Notes: generated by a model from the sequence alone, not told the origin. Shown: positions 1 through 8,910, counted from the stretch's first letter. The stretch is 55,903 nucleotides of DNA from a bacterium (GCA_024226315.1 JAAELT010000577.1:76032-131934); one strand, 5' to 3'. Program-made: numbers and translations.

Positions 1-22
1 GGTGGACCTCCTTGAAGCGCCG

Positions 23-853
23 TCACGCGGAGCCGGACCTCGCCGCCTTCTTCAACTCCTCGTCCCAGGCGTCGCTCAAGACCCCGAGCTCCGGATCTTC
101 CCGGTCGAACGGCGCGACCTCTCCCCGTTCCTCGCACTCCTTGCGGTACGCGGCGATGCGGCGCTCGCTGTCCCGGGCTTTTTCGTAGTCCAGTTGCCTG
201 AGGACCCGGCGCCCCGTGTCCGCGTAACGCCGGCCCTTGGCGCGGTTGCCGCACGTGTTGGCGTCACACCACACGCGGCGGGGGTTCTGGTAGACGAACA
301 GCCGGTAGCAGCCCTGACAGCCGCACTGGCGCACCCGCCGGCAGCCGCCGGACGTCAGCAGCTCCGCCGCCGATTGCGCCGGCGGCCACAGCACGCGCGC
401 GAGCTCATCGGCCTCGCCGTCCCAGAGCCACGCGAAGCCGTCCGCCTGGGGCCCGACGTGGCGCACCCGGAGGGCGTGGTTGAGGACGGCGAGGTCCGCC
501 GCCGGCGCCTCTTTGCCCAGGGCCAGGGCGGTGAAAATCCGCAGCAGCGCGAGGCGTAGCTCGCCGGCCCTGGCGACGATCGTCGCGGCGTCCCGAGGCC
601 GGGCCGCCGTGGCGCGCTGGAGCCGCTGGCCGTCGGCCGCCGCCAGGGCGCCCATGCGCTGCAGCCAGGTGACGAGGCCGGCGTAGGTCAACGCCGCGGG
701 CACGACCCGCGACCCGCGCCGCCGGGCGTCGGGCGTTGGCGCCGCTGTATTGGCGAACGCCAAGCCCAGGGAGCCGGAGCGCTCGAGCTCGCGGGGCACG
801 CCGGTCTTCTTGGGTCTTTTGCGCTTCTTCTTTGCCATGAGCTTCCTTGCCAT
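23..853 (-). CDS. CGNR zinc-finger protein (ABATE-like N-terminus)
   Basis: A 276-aa soluble protein, probably a DNA-binding transcription regulator. The start at 853 is chosen because AAGGAG lies 6 nt upstream; upstream in-frame sequence reads as noise. The N-terminus is very basic (MARKLMAKKKRKRPKK). Residues about 30-155 fit the stress-sensing ABATE-type domain that usually precedes a CGNR finger. Residues 170-210 hold a cysteine-rich finger with C178, C181, C196 and the CGNR motif at 201-204, followed by the usual AKGRR. A charged helical tail of about 60 residues follows. It lies 158 bp downstream of a TPR gene on the same strand and may be cotranscribed with it. The family assignment is from the motif; the ligand and targets are unknown. 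Confidence 0.85.
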   Translation of the reverse strand: MARKLMAKKKRKRPKKTGVPRELERSGSLGLAFANTAAPTPDARRRGSRVVPAALTYAGLVTWLQRMGALAAADGQRLQRATAARPRDAATIVARAGELRLALLRIFTALALGKEAPAADLAVLNHALRVRHVGPQADGFAWLWDGEADELARVLWPPAQSAAELLTSGGCRRVRQCGCQGCYRLFVYQNPRRVWCDANTCGNRAKGRRYADTGRRVLRQLDYEKARDSERRIAAYRKECEERGEVAPFDREDPELGVLSDAWDEELKKAARSGSA

Positions 854-1011
854 GAGCGACTCCTTGGACTCCAAGCAGACCGCGGTGATGGGCGCGCCAG
901 CGTCCTGTGGCATGCCGGTTTGCCCGCGATTCGTGCCAAGCCCGGGATTCCAAGTATGACATGGTCTTTCCCCTCCGGCTGGGGCCCCTAGCTTCGTCGG
1001 GGTGTGTCCGG

Positions 1012-2133
1012 CTAGCTTCCGAGCCGCCTGGCGACGCCACTCGGAGTATTGCAGCGCGAACGTTGCTCGAGCGTCGCCTTGACGTTCGAGAGCAGCGCCT
1101 CGTTGAGCTCCCGCTCGCGGCTGGCCTCGAGCCAGAGGCGCAGCGCCGCCAAGGCCTCGGCGTCTTCCGACATGTCCTGAAAGCGAGCGAACGTCTCGGC
1201 CGCCAGCCCTTCGAGCTCGGACCAGCGCCCGGCGAAGCGCAGGAGGGCGGAAATGTCGAGGGCGACCAGCGCGTGCTCGTAGACGGCGCAGAACTTGCGA
1301 AAGCCGGCGAGCGCTTTCCGGTACCTGCGCTCGCCGTCGTCGGTCCGGCCGCGTCGGATGCAGGCCGTCCCTTCGATCCAGTACAGGCGGCTCTTCTGGA
1401 CGCTTTGCCGTGGCCCCAGGAGACGGCGTGCATTTCGGAGATGGATCAGCGCCTCGTCGAGTCGCTCGGGATCGTCGAGCTCGAGGATCGCCCTTGCCAG
1501 GTTCGTCGTTGCGGAGAGCTCCACCTGAGGAGTCAGCCTGCGATTGGCCAGAACCTTGCTCAGAGTCGCAACTGCTTCGCGCAGGCGTCCAGCTGCGCCA
1601 TAGGTGACCCCTCGGGTGGCCAGCGCCACAGCGAGCCAATTCTCATCACTCTCAGCTTCGGAAATGACCGTTGCCTCGTCGATGAAGCGCAGGGCCTGCC
1701 CGAATCTCTGCTGCCGGTTCCGTAGTGTTGCCCAGCGGAGGTAGAGATCGATTCTATGCAGTGGTGAGAGCCGTTCCCGTTCACAGATTCTCAAGGCGGT
1801 TCGATATTCTTGTTCCGCTTCGGCGAGTGCACCTACGGCACGGTAGCCAGCCCCGACGAGCCCCAGAGCTTTCACGAGGCGCGCCATATTGTCTTGTCTC
1901 TGGCTTGCGCCCTCGTTGACCGTGATGATGTGGACAAGGCGTGGTGTCAACCGGGCCACTCTCAGTCCTGCGGTAGGTTGCCGGAAAATGAGCTCCTCGG
2001 TGTACGCCAAGAATCGGTCGCAAAAGCCCGGATCGTGGTAGCGCTCTCGCTCGAGCACCCGATTTGCGGCTTCGGGCAGATGGGCCTCGAGCTCACGGAG
2101 GAGGCGCCGCGCATGGTCCGGCGTATGAGGCAT
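1012..2133 (-). CDS. TPR-repeat protein
   Basis: A 373-aa cytoplasmic protein with no signal peptide or membrane segment. Residues about 90-350 are a helical repeat solenoid with TPR-like spacing of Ala, Leu and Tyr, for example GAGYRAVGALAEAEQEYRTA and GVTYGAAGRLREAVATLS. The N-terminal 70 residues (HARRLLRELEAHLPEAANRV) form a separate helical region. No enzymatic domain is visible, so it is probably a protein-interaction scaffold, perhaps working with the CGNR protein downstream. The start codon lies only about 17 nt beyond a terminator-like hairpin, so its transcription start needs explaining. TPR is confident; the function is not recognised. Confidence 0.75.
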   Translation of the reverse strand: MPHTPDHARRLLRELEAHLPEAANRVLERERYHDPGFCDRFLAYTEELIFRQPTAGLRVARLTPRLVHIITVNEGASQRQDNMARLVKALGLVGAGYRAVGALAEAEQEYRTALRICERERLSPLHRIDLYLRWATLRNRQQRFGQALRFIDEATVISEAESDENWLAVALATRGVTYGAAGRLREAVATLSKVLANRRLTPQVELSATTNLARAILELDDPERLDEALIHLRNARRLLGPRQSVQKSRLYWIEGTACIRRGRTDDGERRYRKALAGFRKFCAVYEHALVALDISALLRFAGRWSELEGLAAETFARFQDMSEDAEALAALRLWLEASRERELNEALLSNVKATLEQRSRCNTPSGVARRLGS

Positions 2134-2149
2134 GGTTCAGAGATTCTAG

Positions 2150-2184
2150 CTGAAGAAAAGGGCGTGGCGAGAATCGCCACGCCC
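2150..2184 (-). terminator. Rho-independent terminator-like hairpin upstream of the TPR gene
   Basis: A perfect 11-bp stem with a 3-nt loop (arms GGGCGTGGCGA and TCGCCACGCCC, 2160-2184) is followed on the minus strand by TTTTCTTC. It would end transcripts from the SRPBCC-like gene, but it sits immediately upstream of the TPR start codon, so it could also act as an attenuator for that gene. Confidence 0.55.
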
Positions 2185-2363
2185 TAAACCTCAATCACTG
2201 GGCGTCCTCAACCGATGGGTTCGACCCAAGGCCCTTGGCCAGCTCGGATGCCTGTATCGACGCGCATGAAGCACCTCCTCCGAGGCCGAGATCACGAACC
2301 GCGTGAGCTCGCGACACCGCGTCTCGGCCGGCAGGCTTCATTTTCGCGCCAAAAGTGTCAGTG

Positions 2364-2382
2364 TGCCGACATCCGGCACGAC
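2364..2382 (-). terminator. Small hairpin just downstream of the SRPBCC-like gene
   Basis: GTGCCG and CGGCAC form a 6-bp stem around a 5-nt loop. On the minus strand a short T-containing stretch (ACACTTTTGG) follows, just past the stop codon at 2385. It is a weak terminator candidate. Confidence 0.3.
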
Positions 2383-2384
2383 GT

Positions 2385-3137
2385 CTACGAGACGGGTGGC
2401 ACTCCTACGGTGCGGCACCGTCTCGCCGTCGGGCGCTCGGCCAGGCGCCGAATGGTGCGCAGCATCCTCTGTTCCATCACCAGATCGAGCGGATCTTCGA
2501 GCAAGGCCGCGAGCAGGCGCGCCCGGAGGGGCCGCGGCCGGCGATGGTGTTTGCAGGCGCGCAGCAGGAGCCGGCAGGAGCCGGCCGATTCCGCCACCAG
2601 GTACAGCGACCACGACGCTGCGGTCACGGGATCGCGGTCGGCCAGGTCGCGCTCGTCCTTCCAGGTGCGGAAGCAGAGGTGCTCGTGGGGCTTGAGCAGG
2701 GTGACCCAGATGCCGGGAGCCTCGGGATGGAGCAGGATCTCCCGGCCGATCTCCAGGGGCTCGAGGTCGGGCAGAATGCTCTCGACGTTGCGCACGTCGA
2801 TGCCGCCGAGTCGCTCCAGCAGCTCGTACGAGTGGAACCCACCGCGATCCAGACCGAGCTGCAGCAGCCACGGCCACACCGCGGCGGCCGGAGCGCGAAT
2901 GGTGACGGCGCGGGTGGCGCGGCGGTCGATTTTGGGAACTAGCCGATCCCCGGGCCACGCACGCCGGCGCTCGTCGGGGCGTGAGCCGAGATCGCCGAGG
3001 AGCCATCGCGACAGGGGCCAGGTGGCGACGGCGAGGATGAGGAGCGCGGTGCCCTCCGCTCCCTCGAGCAGCATTCGGATCGGGCTTCGGAGTCCCTTCG
3101 TGGCGGGCGGGGGAGCCGCGGAACGCTGCCTGGTCAT
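2385..3137 (-). CDS. SRPBCC (START/Bet v1-like) family protein
   Basis: A protein of about 250 aa. The start at 3137 (MTRQRSAAPP) is preferred because upstream in-frame sequence runs into the MazF-type toxin gene, but its RBS is weak. A hydrophobic segment lies near residues 28-45 (LILAVATWPLSRWLLG). The following domain carries hallmarks of membrane-proximal SRPBCC proteins: an APAAAVWPWLLQLGLDRGG stretch, then GGFHSYELLERLGG, then a beta strand with PGIWVTLLKPHEHLCFRTW. Such proteins bind hydrophobic ligands, but the ligand here is unknown. It is followed by a small hairpin, and it lies downstream of the toxin-antitoxin pair on the same strand, with a 64-bp gap. Confidence 0.65.
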   Translation of the reverse strand: MTRQRSAAPPPATKGLRSPIRMLLEGAEGTALLILAVATWPLSRWLLGDLGSRPDERRRAWPGDRLVPKIDRRATRAVTIRAPAAAVWPWLLQLGLDRGGFHSYELLERLGGIDVRNVESILPDLEPLEIGREILLHPEAPGIWVTLLKPHEHLCFRTWKDERDLADRDPVTAASWSLYLVAESAGSCRLLLRACKHHRRPRPLRARLLAALLEDPLDLVMEQRMLRTIRRLAERPTARRCRTVGVPPVS

Positions 3138-3201
3138 CGGAGGCAGTTTATCGCTGCTGCGGGCGGCGTCAGGGGCCGAGTACCGTGCCAGCAGCTCAAG
3201 T

Positions 3202-3564
3202 TCAATGAAGGGATTCGTCGGCGAAAGAGCTCTTGCTTTGCTCGACCGCAAGAGCCACTCGCAAGGCTGCGCCGAGAGCTTGCAGCCGGTCTTCGGAGAG
3301 TGAACCGACAAAGTCCATCAGTCTGGACTTCGATAGGCTGACAAGTGCGTCGCACAGAATGCCGGAGGGATGCTTGAGCCCTTCCTCGATGCCCACCTCG
3401 ACTTCGGTGGCGAGCCCCTCCCGCCGGGTGTAAACAGGTGCGCAGATCACCGACGAGAAACGGGAGTCGATGAGCGTCTGGCGGCTGACGACGACGAAGA
3501 CTCGGCTTTTCTTGGGGTCGCCGTCACCGGGACGACGAATCCGGTAAAGATCGCCGCGCCTCAC
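3202..3564 (-). CDS. MazF/PemK-type ribonuclease toxin
   Basis: A 120-aa protein with a canonical PemK-like opening (RRGDLYRIRRPGDGDPKKSR, then VFVVVSRQTLID) and the core strand VICAPVYTRREG. The Arg-Gly-Asp near the N-terminus and the SRVFVVVS strand are typical of MazF endoribonucleases, which cleave single-stranded RNA. The start codon overlaps the antitoxin stop by 4 nt (3561-3564), indicating translational coupling. It appears full-length. Family assignment is strong; RNA specificity cannot be read from sequence. Confidence 0.85.
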   Translation of the reverse strand: MRRGDLYRIRRPGDGDPKKSRVFVVVSRQTLIDSRFSSVICAPVYTRREGLATEVEVGIEEGLKHPSGILCDALVSLSKSRLMDFVGSLSEDRLQALGAALRVALAVEQSKSSFADESLH

Positions 3565-3791
3565 AGCTCGACCTGATAGGCGAGGATCTCTTCGACTTCC
3601 CGGTTGAGGTCATCCGCGGAGCGATTCAGGATCTCCAGGTCTCGCGCTTCCCGAGCTCGTCGCCGGCGGCTCTCGAGGTAGTCCAGGACCGCCTGCTCGA
3701 TGACACGGGAGCGGTTCTGGTCAGGGCCGGCGATCTCATCGAGAGCCTGGAGCGTTCCTTCTGAAAGGGTGATGGATGTCTTCCGTCTCAT
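3561..3791 (-). CDS. Ribbon-helix-helix antitoxin (CopG/MazE-like)
   Basis: A 76-aa protein. The N-terminal strand RRKTSITLSEGTLQALDEIA followed by NRSRVIEQAVLDYLESR is a textbook RHH DNA-binding fold. The C-terminal acidic helix (ILNRSADDLNREVEEILAYQ) is the usual toxin-neutralising tail. It precedes and overlaps the MazF-type toxin gene by 4 nt. The start codon lies at the edge of the TACCGC...GCGGTA inverted repeat, a likely autoregulatory operator, and an AAGGA RBS lies inside that repeat. Confidence 0.85.
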   Translation of the reverse strand: MRRKTSITLSEGTLQALDEIAGPDQNRSRVIEQAVLDYLESRRRRAREARDLEILNRSADDLNREVEEILAYQVEL

Positions 3792-3818
3792 ACCGCAAGT
3801 GTATTCCTTCTAGCGGTA
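3791..3818 (-). promoter_or_regulatory. Inverted repeat at the start of the RHH antitoxin gene
   Basis: TACCGC (3791-3796) and GCGGTA (3813-3818) form perfect 6-bp arms around 16 nt and overlap the antitoxin start codon. This is a plausible operator for RHH autorepression. The role is inferred from position only. Confidence 0.4.
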
Positions 3819-3856
3819 CTCATCAAGGGAGCGCAATCGCGCACGGGATCCCCTAG

Positions 3857-4162
3857 ACGGGTGGCACCACGCGGGCACGGGAGATCCTGGCGGAGGATCG
3901 CCACGCTTCGGGAGAGATCGTCGCGATCGTGGGGCGGGAGTTCGGGATCACACAGTCCGCCATCTCCCAGCATCTGAAGGTGCTGCGGGACCATGGTTTC
4001 GCCACGGTTCCGGCCGAAGGGCCGCGCAGGATCTACGAGATCGATCCGACTCCGATGGCCGAGGTCGACCAGTGGCTCGCACGCTTTCGCCGCTTCTGGG
4101 AGCCGAAGCTCGAGGCCCTGGCGACCGAGGTCGCACGCGGTAAGCGGAAGCGCCGGAAGTAA
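3857..4162 (+). pseudogene. 5'-truncated ArsR-family regulator
   Basis: The reading frame opens right after a TAG at 3854. It contains the winged-helix core of an ArsR/SmtB regulator: AREILAEDRHASGEIVAIVG, then FGITQSAISQHLKVLRDHGF as helix-turn-helix. It ends with the RRIYEIDP...WLARFRRFWEPKLEAL tail typical of ArsR proteins paired with SRPBCC genes. The usual first 10-20 residues (ALADPTRR region) are missing, and there is no ATG; the only start is GTG at 3929, inside the HTH. The truncation point coincides with a GTGGCACCACGCG motif also found at 15294. It is probably non-functional. Confidence 0.6.
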
Positions 4163-4315
4163 ACCGGGCTCGACGCCGAGGTGACGAGGGCCGGTGTGGC
4201 CCGCCGTCTTGTCGCGCAGTTCCTCGATGTCGCGGCCGATGTTGATCACGAAGTCGGGGACAAGAGGTCGCGTCCGTGCCACCGGTCGCGGCGCGGTGGC
4301 GGACCGATGCCGGTA
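4163..4315. other. Short spacer between the ArsR relic and the duplicated segment
   Basis: No gene is recognised. Open frames exist on both strands but match no family known to me. Confidence 0.3.
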
Positions 4316-4425
4316 TGCTCCAGGAAGCGGAATACCAGGCAAAGGACGAGGCCATGACGAAAACCACGACTCGGACAATCACAATTCTCGCGGCGGCAGC
4401 CGCGCTCTTCGCGCTCGCCGGCACC
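4316..4425 (+). repeat. 110-bp duplicated leader and signal-peptide segment, copy 1 (orphan)
   Basis: It is identical to 13065-13174 except for one base (4353 C versus 13102 A). It carries the upstream leader, the ATG at 4354 and the first 24 codons of the VWFA-related gene, including its signal peptide (MTKTTTRTITILAAAAALFA). Homology stops abruptly at 4425. Beyond that, the frame reads antisense through the end of the carboxypeptidase gene to 4749, which looks accidental. Confidence 0.9.
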
Positions 4426-4443
4426 TCGCCTTTGAGGTGCCGG
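4418..4443. terminator. Strong hairpin at the repeat junction
   Basis: A perfect 10-bp stem (CCGGCACCTC and GAGGTGCCGG) encloses a 6-nt loop. It lies 34 bp past the stop of the minus-strand carboxypeptidase gene and exactly spans the end of the 110-bp duplicated segment. It lacks a clear T-tract, so it is only a possible transcript-end structure. Confidence 0.35.
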
Positions 4444-4476
4444 CCGTCTCGGCAGGATCGACAAGACTCGATGCAG

Positions 4477-6351
4477 TCAAAGCGGACACTCTCTGATCAG
4501 GGCCAGCACGCCCTCGTAATTGTTCTTGGCGACCGCATCGGCTTCGGCGGCCGTGGGCGGATAGAAACTATCGCCCACCCGACCCTCGGCGATGGAATAC
4601 GCTTCGACGAACGTCGACAGCGAGCCGCGGTCTCTGAACCACCAGTCTTCGGAGTCGCCGTAGACGGCGTAGTTCGTATGGCGCCACTGGTCGGTGTGAT
4701 CGCCGTAAGCAGTTACACTCGCGAATGCTGCGGTCAGCGTACCGAGTGACGTTCGCTCCGCGGGCGTCAGATCGACGTCCGGGGGAATCGGGTCGTGCCC
4801 CAGCGGATGGCCGATGAGGCCGGTAAAGCTGTGCCACGACAGCGAGCAGCCGATGCCGTCAAGCTCTTCCCGGCCGAGGTTGGTGTTGAAGTGACTCAAA
4901 CCCAGCCCACGAACAGCCTGGGTCTCCACCTCGGAGATCGGCGACGTGTGCGGGTACTGAAAACTGTTTTCGTCGAATCCGCCGCTCGATGTGATGCCGT
5001 TTGACGTTCGGTCGATTGACGACAGCGCCGCTCTTTGTGCAGTCGTGAGCAGCGTGGCGTGGCCTTCCGAATAGTTTCGATTCAGATCCACGCCGAGATC
5101 GACCTGTGTGGGCGAGACACGCCGGGTGTTCTTGCGCCAGTCCGCCTGTACGGCACGCGCGCGTTCGTAACCGTTCGGATTCACGACCGGCAAGAGCCAG
5201 ATCTCGTTGCCGTCCACGATATCCCGGGCGCGTGCGTCACCGGCCTCATACTCGGCAGTCAAGGTCTTGGCGAGATTCATGGTGATTGTCACCGTAATGA
5301 GCTCGCGGGCATGATGCATGCCCATCAGCGCAACCTCGGGTTCGTTTTCGTTGACGTGCGGGTTGTCGGAAATCTTCAGAAGATAGATCCGTTCACCGGG
5401 TCTGTTGCGGGCCTCACCGTCGCAGCAGTTCTGTGTCGGCGCCGACCAGACGAAGAGTCTGACGATATCCGGCCCCGGGCTGCCGTCGAAGTGATTCCGG
5501 AGCGCGAACAGATCGGTGACGATCTCGCTGTAAGGTCGATAAAAAGCGGGTGAATTCGTCGGATTGTGCACGGCGCGCTGCATGAGCGCGGCAGAGGGAT
5601 CCAGAACGCCATCCCGAACGAACGGTGATGTCACGGCCGGGTACGGGAGTTGCTCGGCGATCGATGCAAGCGTCCCACGGCGCCCTGCCCGCATCTCTTC
5701 GATGGCCGAAGCCATCTCGCGGCTGTAGGTAATGCCGATCAATTCGGCCATCGGAGGTGTCAGCTCCTCGTTGACGGGAAAACCAGCGTGATGTGCCTGA
5801 AAATCCGTGATGCCGTCGCCGTTCGAGTCGACCCGGTCCGGCGAGCTGCCAATGCGGTTTTCGAGATCGTCTGCCAGGCCGTCGAAGTCCCGATCTTCGG
5901 TCGGCCGAATGAGGTCGTAGCCATTCAAACGATTCAGATACTCGTCGAAGTCGCCATAGCGATCGCCATCGGAGTCGGGATTCGTCGGCGAGCTGCCGAG
6001 CTCGCGCTCGAGCGGATCCGGGAGACCATCCCTGTCCGAGTCGGTCGTCGGGCGCAACGGATCGAAGCGAAACTCCCCGTGCTCGACTTCGAAGCCGTCG
6101 GCAAATCCGTCGCCATCCGTGTCGGGCAGTTGCGGATTCGTGCCCAGCATTGACTCGCGATCGTCGCTGAGTCCGTCCTGATCCGTGTCGATGAGGAGTT
6201 GGGCTGCTTCAGGGTTCGGCGAATCCCATCCTGTCGGCGCCGGCGTCGGGCGGGGCCATGTCGCGCAGCCGGCCAGCACGAGAATCAAGAGCGCAACCAG
6301 AGGCAGACCAACAGAAGCTGTAGAATTACAGATGAACGTGCTTTTTTTCAT
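4477..6351 (-). CDS. M14-family zinc carboxypeptidase lipoprotein with calcium-binding TSP3-type repeats
   Basis: A 624-aa exported protein. The start at 6351 has an AGGAG RBS 7-8 nt upstream. The N-terminus is a lipoprotein signal (MKKSTF..., lipobox LAGC with Cys29). Residues 54-195 hold thrombospondin type-3-like repeats rich in DTDQDGLSD, DTDGDGFADG and DSDRDGLPD, which bind calcium. The catalytic M14 domain follows: HARE (H347, E350) as zinc ligands, WRKNTRR with the substrate arginine, DLNRNY, SWHS (H507) and the catalytic glutamate in FVEAY (E583). All key residues are present, so it should be an active carboxypeptidase at the outer membrane or cell surface. The specificity pocket cannot be assigned. 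Confidence 0.9.
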   Translation of the reverse strand: MKKSTFICNSTASVGLPLVALLILVLAGCATWPRPTPAPTGWDSPNPEAAQLLIDTDQDGLSDDRESMLGTNPQLPDTDGDGFADGFEVEHGEFRFDPLRPTTDSDRDGLPDPLERELGSSPTNPDSDGDRYGDFDEYLNRLNGYDLIRPTEDRDFDGLADDLENRIGSSPDRVDSNGDGITDFQAHHAGFPVNEELTPPMAELIGITYSREMASAIEEMRAGRRGTLASIAEQLPYPAVTSPFVRDGVLDPSAALMQRAVHNPTNSPAFYRPYSEIVTDLFALRNHFDGSPGPDIVRLFVWSAPTQNCCDGEARNRPGERIYLLKISDNPHVNENEPEVALMGMHHARELITVTITMNLAKTLTAEYEAGDARARDIVDGNEIWLLPVVNPNGYERARAVQADWRKNTRRVSPTQVDLGVDLNRNYSEGHATLLTTAQRAALSSIDRTSNGITSSGGFDENSFQYPHTSPISEVETQAVRGLGLSHFNTNLGREELDGIGCSLSWHSFTGLIGHPLGHDPIPPDVDLTPAERTSLGTLTAAFASVTAYGDHTDQWRHTNYAVYGDSEDWWFRDRGSLSTFVEAYSIAEGRVGDSFYPPTAAEADAVAKNNYEGVLALIRECPL

Positions 6352-6699
6352 GTCAATTCTCCTATCGCCTTTTTGAACACAGAGTCCCATCGCTTCGAGC
6401 AGGAGCCTGGAGACCTTCAACGCGACCGCGATGTGGTCTGCTACAGGAAGTGAAGATCGCTTTGCGGTCTTCTGTATCGCTCCCGGCACTTTGCGCCATG
6501 ATTTCCTCTGTGCATATAGATGCCATCGCTTCTCGAGTGTTTAGGCGGCGCCCTCTCCGACCATCTCGGTGATCGAAAAAGTTCGAGGCCAGTCCGGGGA
6601 GGCCGCGATCTACGAGGCGGGTGGCACCGCTACCGGTGGCACCGCTACCGGTGCGGTCGCCGCGCCGCCACTCCCCACGGGCAGGCTCCATCGCGGCGC
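6352..6699. other. Intergenic region with hairpin and short direct repeat
   Basis: No gene is seen. At 6452-6472 there is a 9-bp stem (GAAGATCGC with GCGGTCTTC, one wobble pair). At about 6620-6655 the 15-mer GGTGGCACCGCTACC occurs twice in tandem, followed by a partial third copy. The carboxypeptidase RBS lies at its left edge. Confidence 0.5.
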
Positions 6700-8910
6700 T
6701 CACTCGCAGACTTCGTCGTCCGTCGAGATCTCGGCTGCCGCGCCATCGACGCGTAGCGTCGTCTCGGTGCCGGACAGCGAGAGCACCCGGCTCGCGCCCA
6801 GGACGGATCTGAGCTCCAACAGCGCCGCCTCCCCGTCGGCTCTGATCGTCCACCAACCAAGCTCGATGCGGCGGCCGCCGGCATCCCGCGCCTGGGCGTA
6901 GAACCGCCCGTCGCTGCAGAAGGAGAGCGACCCCGTGCCGATTCCCCGGTCGGTGGGGGCGCCACTAGCCGCTGTCAGCGTCCGCCCCGCCAGGATGCCT
7001 CGCCACTGTTCGCCGGGGCGGCGCGCGCCGGTGTCGCCGTCATCGAAGGGGCCCGGGGCGGCGCTCGCCGGCAGAAGGAAGGCGGGATACGGCTCCAGGA
7101 ATCCGGTGCTCGCCTCGTCCATGATGTAGCGCCGGATCGCCTCGGCTCGCATGGCCGTTTGCGGCGGAGCGCCTTGCTCGAGAAGCGACCTGAGCAGACC
7201 GAACGCGTTGGGATGATAGGGATGGAGTAGGAGCGACTCGCGGGTGAGCTCGATCGCCCGCAGGTCGCGACCGCGCAGCGACGACGCGTGAGCCAGAGCC
7301 AGAAGATCCTTGTAGAACGTCTTGCTGTGTCCCGGAAGGCGGCGAAAGCGCTCCCCGTAACGCTCCACCCGCTCGAGCGTCTCGGTCGCTCGTGCCGACC
7401 GGCCCGCGTTGAGCTCGTCGATGGCCGTGACGTACCAGGTCGTCAGCATCGAGGAATAGTAGTTCCGGGTCAATTGCCGGGAGTAGTACCAGATGTTGGC
7501 CACCGCCACCGCCGAGAAGGCGACGAGCAGCAGCGCGGCCGTGGGCGACCTGACGGGTGACGGTGCGGGCCGACTGCTCTCGGGACCGTCGCCAGCAGGT
7601 CCGTCCCTCTCGAGCGGCCTGCAGGCGATCATCGCCAGGCCGCAGGTCAGGAAGAACTGGAACTTGTTGTAGGGGGTCTCCACCAGGTAGTCGGCGGCCA
7701 TGACAACGACGCAGGCGAAGATCTGCACGGTGAGAAACAGAGACAGGTGGCGGCCGGTTTTCAGGTAGTGCCGGAGCGGACGGACCAGGGCCGCCGCGAG
7801 CAGTGCCAGCCAGAGCGCCAGGCCCGGAGCCCCGAGCTCACCCAGGAACTGTACGTGGTCGCTGTGAGCGCGCCGGGCCTGATGACCGGCGGTGTACGCG
7901 AGCTCCCGGTTGACGCTCCGGTAGACCGGATAGTGGGTCTGCCATTCCCCGAGGCCGACTCCGAACGGGTTGTGGCGCACCATGTTCAGGGTATTGCGGA
8001 GATACGTGCCGCGGTCGGATTCGAGCAGCGACGAGGGATCTTCGAGGTATGCGGTCAGCGACTCGAAGCGCGCCTTCGCCGCCGGGTTCGAGACCAGCAG
8101 GATCCAGAAGAGAAGGCCCACGAGGACCGCCACGGCGAGCACGATCACCAGGTGCTTGAGGCGGCGGGATCTGATCAGGAAGATCCCGCCCAGAGCGGCG
8201 CCCGACGCGAGCAGCGACAGGTACACGGAGCGACTCTGAAGCGAGACCAGATAGGCGAGCTCGGCCACGCAGGTGGCGGCGAGAGCCCAACAGGCGAGAC
8301 GCCGCCGGTGCCGCCGGAAGCTGTTCCACGTGACGTACAGGAGGAGAAAGAAGTGGCCCAGGAGCGACAGGGCCATCGGATTCTTGTATCCCATGAACGA
8401 GGCGTGCCGCACGCCATACCCGGGATCGATGGAGCGCAGAAACGGCAGGTCGATCACGCTCTGGGCGATGCCCACGTAGACCAGCGGCACGAGCGAGAGC
8501 GCCAGGGAGAAGAGAATGATCCGGGACACCGCGGGATCGCGCGAGCCCCAGCCATGGAGCGCGATCAGGAAGACCGACAAGAAGAGATATTGGTTCAGTT
8601 CGTAGAAGAGGTTTGCCGGCACCAGGGCCCAGAAAAAGGTCACCGCTCCGTAGGCCGTGAAACAGATGGTCGCGAGCACCAGGGGCTGGCGCAAGCTCGC
8701 CCGAATCGCGCCCCTGGTGATCGGCGGCCTCTCGAGCCAGATCAGCAGGAGCAGGAAGAGCCAGCCGAGAATCTGGAACGCGGCGAGCTTGGGCTCCCGG
8801 TAGAGGGTGAAGAGCACTCGCCCTTCGTGCATGCCGAACAGGATCGCGTACGGCGGGATGCAGATCGCGAGCGCGAGCAGACCGTGGAGGAGCGAGGCAG
8901 CGGATCGCAT
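6700..8910 (-). CDS. O-antigen ligase/polymerase-like membrane protein (Wzy/WaaL superfamily)
   Basis: A protein of about 736 aa. Ten or more membrane spans occupy residues 1-460. The periplasmic loop has the signature HNPFGVGLGEWQTHYP followed by HSDHVQFLGELGAPGL, the usual O-antigen ligase/PglL-type loop with conserved His and Arg. A soluble C-terminal region of about 270 aa contains TPR-like helices (LRAIELTRESLLLHPYHPNA) and a beta-rich tail. It is likely to join glycans to lipid or to polymerise polysaccharide repeats. The start is uncertain: 8910, 8967 and a TTG at 9027 are in frame. 8910 is preferred because the first membrane helix follows directly and a TATATT box lies upstream. Confidence 0.75.
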   Translation of the reverse strand: MRSAASLLHGLLALAICIPPYAILFGMHEGRVLFTLYREPKLAAFQILGWLFLLLLIWLERPPITRGAIRASLRQPLVLATICFTAYGAVTFFWALVPANLFYELNQYLFLSVFLIALHGWGSRDPAVSRIILFSLALSLVPLVYVGIAQSVIDLPFLRSIDPGYGVRHASFMGYKNPMALSLLGHFFLLLYVTWNSFRRHRRRLACWALAATCVAELAYLVSLQSRSVYLSLLASGAALGGIFLIRSRRLKHLVIVLAVAVLVGLLFWILLVSNPAAKARFESLTAYLEDPSSLLESDRGTYLRNTLNMVRHNPFGVGLGEWQTHYPVYRSVNRELAYTAGHQARRAHSDHVQFLGELGAPGLALWLALLAAALVRPLRHYLKTGRHLSLFLTVQIFACVVVMAADYLVETPYNKFQFFLTCGLAMIACRPLERDGPAGDGPESSRPAPSPVRSPTAALLLVAFSAVAVANIWYYSRQLTRNYYSSMLTTWYVTAIDELNAGRSARATETLERVERYGERFRRLPGHSKTFYKDLLALAHASSLRGRDLRAIELTRESLLLHPYHPNAFGLLRSLLEQGAPPQTAMRAEAIRRYIMDEASTGFLEPYPAFLLPASAAPGPFDDGDTGARRPGEQWRGILAGRTLTAASGAPTDRGIGTGSLSFCSDGRFYAQARDAGGRRIELGWWTIRADGEAALLELRSVLGASRVLSLSGTETTLRVDGAAAEISTDDEVCE

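Noticed and set aside
1..1639. 538-aa version of the CGNR gene starting at 1639
   Set aside because: The first 260 residues overlap the TPR gene on the same strand in another frame and look random. The RBS-supported start is at 853.
4354..4749. 131-aa gene starting with the duplicated signal peptide
   Set aside because: After 24 copied codons the frame is antisense to the conserved end of the carboxypeptidase gene and shows no coding character.
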